Shown piece after piece: positions 1-8,575 of a DNA stretch of 31,950 bases. The notes under the pieces were generated by a model, which was not told the origin of the DNA, did not search any database, and saw only the letters and a list, made by a program, of their open reading frames with translations. The DNA lies in assembly GCA_964555935.1 (NCBI GenBank), contig CAZKUN010000089.1, forward strand, positions 1 to 31,950. The letters run 5' to 3'. Position numbers and translations under genes: made by a program. Source of the DNA: CAZKUN01 sp964555935 (GTDB lineage Bacteria > Armatimonadota > Zipacnadia > Zipacnadales > VGFC01). Position 1 is the first letter of the stretch, and the number at the start of each line of letters is the position of its first letter.

Positions 1-23
1 CCCCCCCTTTTTCGTTCTACATG

Positions 24-45
24 GCCGCCCGTCTGGGCGGCTTTT
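24..45 (+). terminator. Rho-independent terminator-like hairpin
   Basis: GCCGCCC (24-30), loop GTCT, GGGCGGC (35-41), followed by TTTT (42-45). A perfect 7-bp GC stem with a short U tract fits termination of a plus-strand gene lying to the left of the window. The U tract is short, so efficiency is uncertain. Confidence 0.6.
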
Positions 46-95
46 CGCGTTTTCAGGCGCTAGCGACATCAATCAAAGGCGAGGAGAAGCAACTC

Positions 96-851
96 ATGCG
101 CAAGACCAGTGCGTGCGGATTTACGCTCATTGAGCTTCTGGTGGTCATAGCCATCATAGCGATTCTGGCGGCGATTCTCTTCCCCGTGTTCGCGCGGGCG
201 AGGGAGAAGGCGCGCCAGACGAGCTGCCTGTCGAACGTCAAGCAGATCGGGCTGGCGTGGTCAATGTACGCGGACGACTACGACGAGATGGTCATGCCGG
301 TGCAAGGCGCGGCGACGGGCTCGAAGACGTACTACTGGTGGGCGAGCTACGACGGCACAACCGTGCGCTCGGACGAGGGATTGCTCCAGCCGTATATCCA
401 CAATGGCCAGATCCAGGCCTGCCCGACTTTCCGGAACGCCATCCGGACCGCATCTGGCAACACGGGCTATGCCTACAACTATGGATACCTCTCGCCCTTC
501 GTGCCGCCGACGTGGGCCATCGTGCCGGCAACGTTGGCGGCCATCGATGAGGCGAGCCAGACGGTGGTCTTCGCTGACTCCGCGCGGCTGAACACGTGGT
601 CCGGAGCGCCGGTGGTTGAGGGGAACGTCTACCTCAGCGCGCCGTCGGCCGAGTACCCCACATTCCACGCGCGCCACAACGGCACGGGCAATGTCGCCTG
701 GGCGGACGGTCACGCGAAGGCCGCGCAGCCGACGTACCGGGCGGGTAGTTTCGGCTGGGGGTATAACGCGGATGACTTCAGGAACGCGGAAATTGGCGAC
801 ATCGATGAGGACGGCAATCTGACGACGGACGAGTTGTTTGATCTGGACTGA
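96..851 (+). CDS. Type IV pilin-like protein (prepilin N-terminus, H-X9-DG C-terminal motif)
   Basis: A predicted 251-residue pseudopilin/major pilin-like protein. The N-terminus is a class III prepilin signal: MRKTSACG, then FTLIELLVVIAIIAILAAIL with cleavage expected between Gly8 and Phe9, and the conserved Glu at +5. It is followed by FPVFARAREKARQTSC, a continuation common in Armatimonadota and related phyla. Near the C-terminus is the H-N9-DG pattern (HNGTGNVAWADG) of the prepilin-processing-associated H-X9-DG family. The start at 96 is chosen because GAGGAG (81-86) lies 9 nt upstream and the cleavage site is then close to the N-terminus; an upstream in-frame ATG at 21 overlaps a terminator. 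The last residues (798-833) form an EF-hand-like loop, DIDEDGNLTTDE. Expected role: exported pilus- or secretion-related subunit; the exact function is unknown, as such genes are highly amplified in these phyla. Confidence 0.9.
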   Translation: MRKTSACGFTLIELLVVIAIIAILAAILFPVFARAREKARQTSCLSNVKQIGLAWSMYADDYDEMVMPVQGAATGSKTYYWWASYDGTTVRSDEGLLQPYIHNGQIQACPTFRNAIRTASGNTGYAYNYGYLSPFVPPTWAIVPATLAAIDEASQTVVFADSARLNTWSGAPVVEGNVYLSAPSAEYPTFHARHNGTGNVAWADGHAKAAQPTYRAGSFGWGYNADDFRNAEIGDIDEDGNLTTDELFDLD

Positions 852-902
852 CGGCGGACGAGGCGAGCGCCTGGAGCAGCGTTGGGCGAGATGCCCGGCG
901 TC

Positions 903-1033
903 GGCGTGTCGCGGCTGAACCCGCTCCTACACGGAGGGTCTACCGAGGACGGCGTCGGGGTCGAAACCTCTCCTACAGTGGTTGGACCCATGGCCAGGCG
1001 GGACGGTGTTGGTTGGGGGGCCGACGCCGTCCC
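903..1033. repeat. Cluster of REP-like palindromic units between convergent genes
   Basis: Two related units end in CTCCTACA (903-931 and 948-976); each has a short stem (GCGG..CCGC; GGGGT..ACCTC with one wobble). On the minus strand the first reads TGTAGGAGCGGGTTCAGC, resembling REP elements known from Pseudomonas and other bacteria. A third hairpin at 1000-1033 has a 13-bp stem with two G-U pairs and an 8-nt loop. The perfect 12-bp inverted repeat 947-958/1021-1032 (GGACGGCGTCGG) offers an alternative fold. The cluster fills the gap between two convergent genes, a typical location for REP/BIME elements, and may act as a bidirectional transcript end. Confidence 0.6.
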
Positions 1034-1043
1034 GCGGGCCGCA

Positions 1044-3470
1044 TTACTCGCCTGACCTCTGGTAGACATACGTCTCGTAGATGCGCCACTCGATGTATTG
1101 GTTCTCGCCCATCTCCTCGGTGAGTGTGGCGCGGATGCAGCGCAGAGGCCGAGGCTCCCACGTCACGTCGATCACGTTGATCGGGTGGCCCTTCGCGCGA
1201 CCGAGTTCCTCCCAGGTCTCTCCATCGACAGATCCCTCAATGACCAGCGGCGGCGTGATGTCCCACGGGTAAGGGCTCGTGCCGCCATCATCGTCCAGAA
1301 CAATGCGGGCGACGTCCAGCACGATCTCTCCCATGTCCACCATGTACCAGTCCCCGGCGCGCAGGCGCCCTCCCGGCGTCCATACGGAATCGGGCTTGTT
1401 GTCGCAGGCAAAGGGGACGCGCTCATCGCCGCGACTGGCGGAGATGAGCCACTCGGACTTGTCGTGGATCTCAGCGTATTCGGGCCCTGAGTTCGGGGCG
1501 CGCTTGAGGTTGGCGACGGGCTCGTTCACCCCGGCCTCGCACCAGGTCTGGAACGCCTCGACCGGACCAGCGCGGTGGTACCACCGATTCTCCGGATCGT
1601 CGGTCACTTCGATGGCCGCGCCCAGCCTCTCGTACAGCGCGACGGCCTCATCCCGCCGACCGAGCCCGTCCAGGCACAGGGCGCGTGTGAGTTCCGTCCA
1701 GTTGCGGTAGACGTAGTCCTCGCCCGACAGCTCCAGGGCCCGGTCAGCCGAGGTCAGAGCATCCTCGAAGCGCCCGGCCTTGTACAGCAGTCGCGCCCGG
1801 CCGCGGTGCCAGTCAGCCGTCTCCGGGTCAAGCTCCACGATCCGGTCGCAGAGCGCCTGGGCCTCGTGAAACCTGCCCCAGGGCGAGGCGAAGGCCTCGT
1901 GGAGCTGATCGCGGATTTCCTCGGCAGTCTCGGCGCCCTCGATGTTGTCGCGGATGAAGTCAGGCAACCCCATTCCAGTGGGCGGATAGCGGAGGCCGTC
2001 ATCTCCTCGCGAGCCACCGGAGTACCACCAGCGTTGGCCTTGCGCCAGATACCGGGCGGTGCTTCGTGGCGCGCGGTCCATGACGAACGACGTGACCGTG
2101 TCGCCTTCCAACTCCGAGGCGATCATCAGGCCTTCCGCGCTGATGTGCTTGAGGTTGAAGTCGCCTTCCATCGGTCCGCCCACGCGCACGTGCCGCGCGG
2201 CGACGATGGTGACGGGGTAATCGATAACCCCGTTGGCATTTGCGCCCCAGGTGTCGTCGTAGTCCTCGAGGTCGATCCCGTACACGCGCTCTCCCTTCGA
2301 CAGAGATCGCCCCTCCGGCAGAGCGGTGAAGAAAGTGCCCTCGGCATCCTGGAAGATGAATGTCAGGTGGTTGTCGTTCCCATCGCTTTCAGCCGACAGA
2401 CGCAGTCCCGTCGGTCGGCCCGGTACGGGGATGTTGAGGGGAACCTGAAGGTATACCTGGCCGGGCGGCGCGTCCTGGAACGCGTAGTGTACGTGGAGCT
2501 TGTGGCCCATGACCGGGTGACGCTCGTCTTCGTCCTCGAGGATCTCGATGAAGGACGTCTCGGCGTTCATGCGCTCAGGCTCGGGCGGCTCGAACTCGTC
2601 GAAGTTCTCGAGGATCCAACCACCTTGAACGAGCGGCTCATCGGCGTCGATCTTCGAGATGGCCCCCCAGGCCGAGATGAATCCGACCTCCGCCCAGACG
2701 AGCGCAGTGCCGGCCGTGTCGTCGGGTGTGAATGCCGTCTCGGCAATGCCGTGGACGGTCTGGGCCGATTCGGTGATGGTTCCACCGGTCGCGCGGAAGT
2801 TGACCTCCGTGCCGTCGGGCACGAGCCCTCCCTCGCCGTCGTGGACCACCGCGCGCACGCGACTGTTCTGCTGCGCCGCGGGAACGCCCAGCGATATCGC
2901 AGGAGGCTCGATGCGCAGATCGATTGCCTGTTTGCTGACCCAGATCCCACTGATGGCGACGTCAGCCGCTCGCGCGTCACCCGTGTCGGTGAAGCCGTAA
3001 ACGGCGATGTCGGCGACAGCGTTGGCGCCGTTGCGGAACACCGCGTCCGGCAGGTTCAGCACGAGTTCTTGCCACTCACCCGTGCCCGGGCGTTGCGTGC
3101 GGATGGCCTGCGCGATCGGGTCGGTCTCGCCGTGGTAGCGCACGGTCATCAGCCCGCCTCCAGGCGGGTCGAAGTAGCGCAATACAAGCGTATAGCGATT
3201 CGGCCCACCGTCCGGCAGGAACGCGCGGGGGACATCAAGGCAGAGCCAGTGGGCGCCGTTCTGTCCGGAGGTTGAGACACAGGTCCGGCCGCCGACCTCG
3301 GTCTCGACGAAGTCATTCTGGCCGCCGACGTGCATCGGAGTGAGGCCGTGAATCTCTCCGCGTTCGAAATCGGCCCAGACATCAACCTCGTCGGCGTAGT
3401 CCTGAGCGGGGACAAGCGATGGCGCAATCACCAGCAGAGAGACGAGCAGCAACGTCGAGCACACTTTCAC
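1044..3470 (-). CDS. Secreted multidomain protein: Big_1-like, TPR and discoidin-like domains
   Basis: A predicted 808-residue exported protein. Residues 1-23 form a Sec signal peptide (LLLVSLLVIAPSLVPAQ). Residues about 25-180 look like a beta-sandwich carbohydrate-binding module (DVWADFERGEIHG ... WQELVLNLPDA). Residues about 186-265 resemble an invasin/intimin-type Big_1 domain (RVRAVVHDGEGGLVPDGTEV, GIAETAFTPD, AGTALVWAEV). A second beta-rich region spans about 280-450. Residues about 533-620 are TPR-like (AQALCDRIVELDPETADWHRG; RFEDALTSADRALEL). Residues about 665-800 resemble an F5/8 type C (discoidin) domain (DNKPDSVWTPGG, WYMVDMGE, VIEGSVDGETWEELGRA). The start is GTG at 3470 with AGAGGGG upstream. 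It lies 98 bp downstream of a sulfatase on the same strand, so the two may be co-transcribed. No catalytic motif is recognised; a binding or scaffolding role on extracellular glycans is inferred. Confidence 0.85.
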   Translation of the reverse strand: MKVCSTLLLVSLLVIAPSLVPAQDYADEVDVWADFERGEIHGLTPMHVGGQNDFVETEVGGRTCVSTSGQNGAHWLCLDVPRAFLPDGGPNRYTLVLRYFDPPGGGLMTVRYHGETDPIAQAIRTQRPGTGEWQELVLNLPDAVFRNGANAVADIAVYGFTDTGDARAADVAISGIWVSKQAIDLRIEPPAISLGVPAAQQNSRVRAVVHDGEGGLVPDGTEVNFRATGGTITESAQTVHGIAETAFTPDDTAGTALVWAEVGFISAWGAISKIDADEPLVQGGWILENFDEFEPPEPERMNAETSFIEILEDEDERHPVMGHKLHVHYAFQDAPPGQVYLQVPLNIPVPGRPTGLRLSAESDGNDNHLTFIFQDAEGTFFTALPEGRSLSKGERVYGIDLEDYDDTWGANANGVIDYPVTIVAARHVRVGGPMEGDFNLKHISAEGLMIASELEGDTVTSFVMDRAPRSTARYLAQGQRWWYSGGSRGDDGLRYPPTGMGLPDFIRDNIEGAETAEEIRDQLHEAFASPWGRFHEAQALCDRIVELDPETADWHRGRARLLYKAGRFEDALTSADRALELSGEDYVYRNWTELTRALCLDGLGRRDEAVALYERLGAAIEVTDDPENRWYHRAGPVEAFQTWCEAGVNEPVANLKRAPNSGPEYAEIHDKSEWLISASRGDERVPFACDNKPDSVWTPGGRLRAGDWYMVDMGEIVLDVARIVLDDDGGTSPYPWDITPPLVIEGSVDGETWEELGRAKGHPINVIDVTWEPRPLRCIRATLTEEMGENQYIEWRIYETYVYQRSGE

Positions 3471-3568
3471 AGTACCACCCCTCTGACGAAATGCGTGTCA
3501 GTTAACGCTCGCGACCCATTACCTGTTCGGACGTGCTGGCGCTTCAGATGTTCCGGCAATCCAGAGGA

Positions 3569-5332
3569 TTAGCCCTCGACGCGCGTCAAGTAGGCGTAGT
3601 ACGCGCCGCGGTCCTCGCCGGCGTCGTTGGTGAACCAGGTCTTCAGCTTCGCCTCGCCGGCGGGGAGCGACACGCTGAAGGTGACGGCCTTGGCGCCATG
3701 ATCGATCGGCTGTGACACGTCGACATCGCCGATGGTGAGGCGAGCTGAGGTCGCCTGGATGGCATCGCCTCCGTCGATGGCGGAGGTGATGGGCGCATCG
3801 GCCTCCTCGGGCCAGCGACGCAGGGCGATCTCATAGTCGCCCGCCTCGGCGATATCGACCACCCAGAACCCGTTGGCCGCCGGGCCCTGCTTGATCATGG
3901 TCTGATTCCACGGCGGATCGCCCTCATGCCAGTCGTGGCACGTCAACCGAGAGACAGGCTCGTGCTCGGTGCCGACGACCGCCGGACAGTATTCACCGAA
4001 GCGCTCGGAGACGCTCGCCCACCATGCTTCGTATGCTTCGCGGTGGCTGGCGACGGCATCGGGATGGTCGGCGGCGACATCGGACTCCTGGCCGGGGTCG
4101 GCCCTGATGTCGTAGAGTTCCTCGCCATTCACGAGCCGCCATCTGTCCGTCATGACGGAGGACTTGCGCCACTTGACGGGATGCTCGAGGCGCTGGGAAT
4201 CGGTGATGACGAAGCGGTCCTGCCAGTCGCTGTCATCGCCGCGCAAGAGCGAGGCAATGCTCTCGCCGTCGAGCGGCACCTCGGGCGCATCGAGTCCGCA
4301 CAGCTCGATGAAGGTCGGGAGCAGGTCGATGTTCGCGGTGACGTGGCCGACGTCGGTGCCCGCCTCGACGAGGTCGCCGTTGGCCCAGCGCATGAAGAAG
4401 GGCACGCGGTGACCGCCCTCGTATTCGGAGCCCTTGCGCCCGCGCATCCCCGCGTTGAAACCCCGGTCGCCGGTGCCGTTATCGGTCATGAAGATCAGGA
4501 TCGTATCGTCAGCGATGCCGAGTTCGTCGAGCTTGTCCATCAGTCGGCCCATGTTCCAGTCGATGTTGGTGATGATTCCGTAGAAGCGGGCGAGCCGCGC
4601 CTCGAGACCGGCGTCGCGGTAGGGCTGCACCCACTCGTCGGCGATGTTGTACGGAGTATGCGCCGCGTTGAGGGGCACGTAAGCGAAGAAGGGCTCATCG
4701 CCTGATTCTTGGGCGAAGTCCATGGCCGCCGAGAAGAAGACATCGGAGCAGTAGCCCTCGCACGGCGTGGGCGTGCCGTTGTGCCAATAGGTGTCGTCCG
4801 TGTAGTCGTTGCCCCAGAAGTCGGGCGTCTGCCCCACTCCCCCACCGCCGTGCACGAGCGATTCGGTGAAGCCTCTGTCCTCGGGGCGCGAGGGGTAGTT
4901 GTCGCCAAGGTGCCACTTGCCGAAGATCCCCGTTTGGTAACCGCTCGCGCCGAAGACGTCGGCCATCGTGACCTCGTCCCCGCGCAGGATCGAGCGCCCC
5001 ATGATCGTGTGCCACACTCCGGTACGGTTGCAGTAGCGCCCCGTCATGAGCCCGGCCCGCGTGGGAGCGCAGGTGGGGGCAACATGGAAATCGACAAGCC
5101 GCACGCTCTGCTCGTACAACCGGTCACAGTGGGGCGTGTTGATCACCTCATTGCCCAGGCAGCGCAGGTCGCCGTATCCCTGGTCATCGGTCATGACCAG
5201 GATGACGTTGGGCCGGCGGCGAGGCTCTTGGGCGGGCGCGCCACCCCCCGCGCCGGCGGCCAGAGGCGCGGCGATCGCAGCGGAGCCGACGGTCTTGAGG
5301 AAATCGCGGCGGGTTGGGTCGGAGCTGTCCAC
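3569..5332 (-). CDS. Tat-exported type I sulfatase (formylglycine-dependent)
   Basis: A 587-residue arylsulfatase-family hydrolase that should cleave sulfate esters after export. The N-terminus has a twin-arginine signal (TRRDFLKTVGSAAIAAPLAAG). The sulfatase fold starts at PNVILVMTDDQGYGD (metal-binding Asp pair about residues 49-50). The active-site signature C-X-P-X-R is CAPTR at residues 88-92 in HVAPTCAPTRAGLMTGRY, so Cys88 should be converted to formylglycine. A second metal site is FMTDNGTGDRGF. The last 100 or so residues form an extra beta-rich domain. Start GTG at 5332 is chosen because it places the Tat motif close to the N-terminus and GAGGA lies upstream; an in-frame ATG at 5398 would add 22 residues encoded by a palindromic repeat. 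Substrate unknown. No formylglycine-generating enzyme is visible in the window. Confidence 0.92.
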   Translation of the reverse strand: MDSSDPTRRDFLKTVGSAAIAAPLAAGAGGGAPAQEPRRRPNVILVMTDDQGYGDLRCLGNEVINTPHCDRLYEQSVRLVDFHVAPTCAPTRAGLMTGRYCNRTGVWHTIMGRSILRGDEVTMADVFGASGYQTGIFGKWHLGDNYPSRPEDRGFTESLVHGGGGVGQTPDFWGNDYTDDTYWHNGTPTPCEGYCSDVFFSAAMDFAQESGDEPFFAYVPLNAAHTPYNIADEWVQPYRDAGLEARLARFYGIITNIDWNMGRLMDKLDELGIADDTILIFMTDNGTGDRGFNAGMRGRKGSEYEGGHRVPFFMRWANGDLVEAGTDVGHVTANIDLLPTFIELCGLDAPEVPLDGESIASLLRGDDSDWQDRFVITDSQRLEHPVKWRKSSVMTDRWRLVNGEELYDIRADPGQESDVAADHPDAVASHREAYEAWWASVSERFGEYCPAVVGTEHEPVSRLTCHDWHEGDPPWNQTMIKQGPAANGFWVVDIAEAGDYEIALRRWPEEADAPITSAIDGGDAIQATSARLTIGDVDVSQPIDHGAKAVTFSVSLPAGEAKLKTWFTNDAGEDRGAYYAYLTRVEG

Positions 5333-5364
5333 GGGTGAATGGTCCTCGGGAAGGATGAAACGGC

Positions 5365-5390
5365 GGCGGGCAAGAATGCCCGCCCCACGA
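5365..5390. repeat. Short palindromic repeat, copy 1 (GGGCAAGAATGCCC core)
   Basis: GGCGGGCA - AGAA - TGCCCGCC forms an 8-bp perfect stem with an AGAA loop, followed by CCACGA. A second copy lies at 25925-25950. It sits upstream of the sulfatase start, between divergent genes. Confidence 0.75.
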
Positions 5391-5508
5391 GGCGGCAAGA
5401 GGCGCTTCCCCGGATCATTGCCGAGGTCCTGCCGGGCGAGGTGAGGCGCTGCGCGTCGGCGAAGCTTCGCGGCGACGGTGTCGATGAACCGAAAGGCGGG
5501 CGAGACCC

Positions 5509-6367
5509 TTGTGGACAGTTGAGCAACTCGTATCCGAGGCTGTGGAAGGGCGCGTCGGGCAGCGCTTCGCCGGCGTAGACGACGTGAGCGAGTTCACCCA
5601 CGAGGAGCTGATGAAGGGCGCGCCGCAGGTTCTGGCGCGGCCTCAAGCGGCGGAGTACTTGCCCAGCGCCAGGCCGATCAGCCGGAGGCTCCTGGCCGCG
5701 CAATGGACGTTAGTGCTCGAAAGCCTCGATCTCCCGCCCGAGCCCAAAGTCCTCGAGCTTTGCGCGGGGGGGGAGCGATCCGGTGGTCGTGGCGCTGGAC
5801 GTGATTCGCGGCAGCAGCGCGAAGTACGTCACCGTCAACCTGAACCGGCAGCTCGCGGCGGAACTCACCGAGCGCGCCGGGCCGCTGGATCTTGAGCTGA
5901 ACATCATCGAGGATGATGCGCAGAATCTGCGGGGTCATTTCGATGTGGGGACCTTCGACTGCATCTGCTTCCACCATGCGATGAACGACATCCTGCAGAC
6001 GGCGGTCGCGACGAGCCGAGGCATGGACACGCGGACGATCGACTGGTGGCCGACCGAACGGACGATGATCGAGTGGATGGCGGAGGAGCATCAAGCTCAC
6101 GGGCTGGAGAAGGTCGGACTGCCCGAATTGCGCGCGATTCTCGAACTGTCCGCCGAGGTGCTCAGGCCGGGCGGGATCATGGTCTTCGACCACTGGACCT
6201 GGGAGCACCACCTGGGTCTGGACTGGTTTCCGGGAGAGCTGTTCACAGTGCTGATCCCAATGGCGCGCGAGGTCGCTCTGTCACTCTCGACGCCGCTGGT
6301 GGAGATCACGCCTGAGGGACTCGACGGACAGTGGTGGATGGTGTTGAAGAGGCAACTGCAGGGGTAA
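5509..6367 (+). CDS. Class I SAM methyltransferase-like protein, interrupted by a +1 frameshift in a G8 run
   Basis: Two overlapping frames give one continuous protein if a single G is dropped from the G8 tract at 5766-5773. The upstream frame ends KVLELCAGG and the downstream frame continues SDPVVVALDVI. Joined, it is about 285 residues. The joined segment resembles motif I of Rossmann-fold SAM methyltransferases, followed by YVTVNLNRQLAAEL, an acidic motif (IIEDDAQNL), a motif IV-like stretch (FDCICFHHAMNDIL) and a C-terminal strand QWWMVLKR. The glycine motif is divergent, so the SAM assignment is moderate. The proposed start is TTG at 5509, the first candidate after a stop at 5485-5487, with GGCGGGCGAG upstream; this is uncertain. 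The gene ends 51 nt before the glycyl radical enzyme on the same strand, so the pair may be an operon. The shift may be an assembly error or genuine. Confidence 0.65.
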
Positions 6368-6418
6368 CGACAGGGCTGACGGCCGGGCCGACCACAGACA
6401 TGGCAACGGAGACGGCTG

Positions 6419-8575
6419 ATGAACATCGACGAACGCATCGAGCTGCTGAAGGCGCATCTGAGTGAGCCGATTCCCGGGACTTGGGATGAACCGTTCCATC
6501 GCGCGTGGCTGGCGGCGGAGGGCGACGCGGAATGCGTGCGCTTCGCGAAGGCGCACGCGGCGGAGATGGCGGCTGTTCGTCCCGTCATCAAGCCGGGCGA
6601 ACTCATCATCGGCAACAAGGCGCTGCGGCCCATCGTGACCGGGATGCACATCGCGTTTGCGTATGGCATTCAGATGGATCACGGCCGGCTGGCGGAGCTG
6701 AGAGAGTCGCAACCGGACGCGGCGGAAGAACTCGATGCGATCGAGACGTACTGGGCGACTTGGATGGCCGACAGCGAATACTGCGCCCCGATGGCGATGC
6801 ACGCGGCGCTGGCGTATGAGCTGTTCCTCGAGCGCGGCGTGGATGGCATGCGCGAGCATGTCAGGCATTGGCAGGCGGCCAACGCGCCGAAGTCGGCGGA
6901 GTGGTATGAGGCGCTGCTGATCACGTTGGACGGAGTGACGGCGTTCATCGAGGCACACGCGCAGGCGGCAAAGGCCGAGGGTCTGGACGACATCGCCAAC
7001 GCGTGTCAGCACATCGCGCGCGGCGCGCCGAGGACATTCCACGAGGCGGTTCAGCTCGCGTATCTCATGTTCTGGCTGAACGGGCATGACTCGCCCGGAC
7101 CGGTGGACCGGTACCTGTATCCGGCGCTGAAGCGCGACCTTGATGCCGGCACGACGACGCTCGAAGAGGCGCAGGAGCTGATCTACTGCCTGTGGCTGAA
7201 GTTCGAGGAGAAGACCGCCTACGGCGTTACGATCGCCGGTCAACTGCCCGATGGATCGGACGCGTGTAATGAGCTGACCCACCTATGCCTTGAGGCGACG
7301 CGGCGGCTGAGGTTGCTCTCGCCCAGGACGGCGTTCCGCTGGCACCCGAACGTCTCCGAGGACGCCCTGAGCCACGCGATCGACGTCATCGCCAGCGGCG
7401 CGAGCTTCCCGGCGCTGATCAACGATGAGGCGCTCATCGCGGCGGCGGTTGAGCGAGGCATCGCGCTGGAGCACGCGCGCGAATACAGCTTCGTGGGATG
7501 CGGACAGACATACCCCGTCGGCCGCGGCCACGGAGACTATGAGGACATCGTCGCGAACTCCGCCAAACCGCTGGAGTTGGCCCTGAACAACGGTATCGAT
7601 CCCGTAAGCGGGAATCGGATGGGGCCCGAGACGGGCGAGGCGGAGAGTTTCTCAACATACGACGAGTTCTTCGGCGCGTATCGCGAGCAGATGGACCAGC
7701 ACATCGGGACCCAAATCGAGCACGTCAACGCGCATCGCCGCAAGCACGTCGGCAGGTGGTATGCCCCCATGCGGTCGCTGGTCACGTACGGATGCGTTGA
7801 GCGCGGGCTTGACTGGCACGAGGGCGGGGCGGACTACAGCGAAGGCCAGATCGACATGGTCGGCCTGACCACGACGACGGACTCGCTCGTCGCGATCAGG
7901 AAGGCGGTATTCGAGGAGGGGCTGGTCGGACTCGGCGAGCTGCGGGATGTGCTGAACTCAGATTGGGAAGACGCCGAGGCGTTGCGCAAGTACATGCTCG
8001 CGCGGTTGCCGAAGTTCGGGAACGATGACCCCGAGGCCGATGGGACGATGGTCGAGGAACTCGATAGGATCAACCGCTTCATCAAGTCGCACAGAACGGT
8101 CTTCGACGGCCCGTGGGGGATGGATATCATCGGGTGGTCGGGCGCGATGGAACTTGGAAGCCAGACGGGCGCGACCCCCGACGGTCGGCGGAAGTTCGAA
8201 TCGCTCGCAGACTGCGCGGGCCCGGCTCAGGGGCGGAACGTCAAGGGTCTCACGACGACGCTGCACTCGATGATGAAGCTGCCGCATGATGAGGTCCACG
8301 GCCCGCTCGTTCTGAGCCTGCGATTCCCGAAGAGCGCCGTGGCTACCGACGAGGGCAAGGCGAAGATGCGCGCCGTCGCAGAGTCATACCTGGAGGGCGG
8401 CGGTCAGGACCTGCAGATATCGATTGCCAGCACCGAGGAGATGAGAGCCGCGCAACTGAATCCAGAGGCCCACCGCGACCTCGTCGTGCGGGTCGGCGGC
8501 TTCAGCGCGTACTTCATCCACCTGGAGCGACGCTTCCAGGATGACGTCATTTCCCGCTCAGAAGCGATAGTATGA
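6419..8575 (+). CDS. Glycyl radical enzyme (pyruvate formate-lyase-like family)
   Basis: A 718-residue member of the PFL-like glycyl radical enzymes, which perform radical C-C, C-O, C-N or C-S bond cleavage in anaerobic metabolism after activation by a radical SAM activase. The N-terminal PFL domain contains IKPGELIIGNKALRP and APRTFHEAVQLAYLMFW. The catalytic cysteine is Cys361 in SFVGCGQTYP. The C-terminal glycine-radical segment is GGGQDLQIS and RVGGFSAYFI, placing the radical Gly at about 694, 25 residues from the end as usual. The triplet after Cys is Gly-Gln (CGQ), unlike the CVE of dehydratase and lyase subfamilies or the CC of PFL, so the reaction cannot be inferred. No activase is next to it. 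Start ATG 6419 has GGAG about 9 nt upstream. Its end overlaps the convergent exporter gene by 29 bp. Confidence 0.92.
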   Translation: MNIDERIELLKAHLSEPIPGTWDEPFHRAWLAAEGDAECVRFAKAHAAEMAAVRPVIKPGELIIGNKALRPIVTGMHIAFAYGIQMDHGRLAELRESQPDAAEELDAIETYWATWMADSEYCAPMAMHAALAYELFLERGVDGMREHVRHWQAANAPKSAEWYEALLITLDGVTAFIEAHAQAAKAEGLDDIANACQHIARGAPRTFHEAVQLAYLMFWLNGHDSPGPVDRYLYPALKRDLDAGTTTLEEAQELIYCLWLKFEEKTAYGVTIAGQLPDGSDACNELTHLCLEATRRLRLLSPRTAFRWHPNVSEDALSHAIDVIASGASFPALINDEALIAAAVERGIALEHAREYSFVGCGQTYPVGRGHGDYEDIVANSAKPLELALNNGIDPVSGNRMGPETGEAESFSTYDEFFGAYREQMDQHIGTQIEHVNAHRRKHVGRWYAPMRSLVTYGCVERGLDWHEGGADYSEGQIDMVGLTTTTDSLVAIRKAVFEEGLVGLGELRDVLNSDWEDAEALRKYMLARLPKFGNDDPEADGTMVEELDRINRFIKSHRTVFDGPWGMDIIGWSGAMELGSQTGATPDGRRKFESLADCAGPAQGRNVKGLTTTLHSMMKLPHDEVHGPLVLSLRFPKSAVATDEGKAKMRAVAESYLEGGGQDLQISIASTEEMRAAQLNPEAHRDLVVRVGGFSAYFIHLERRFQDDVISRSEAIV

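Noticed and set aside
903..977. Possible CRISPR repeats
   Set aside because: Only two imperfect units without regular spacers or cas genes; REP-like elements fit better.
1575..3275. Long plus-strand open frame (566 codons) opposite the multidomain secreted protein
   Set aside because: The minus-strand frame has a signal peptide and recognisable domains; this is an antisense frame kept open by high GC.
6281..7282. Minus-strand open frame opposite the glycyl radical enzyme
   Set aside because: Arginine-rich shadow with no motif, overlapped by a well-supported enzyme gene.
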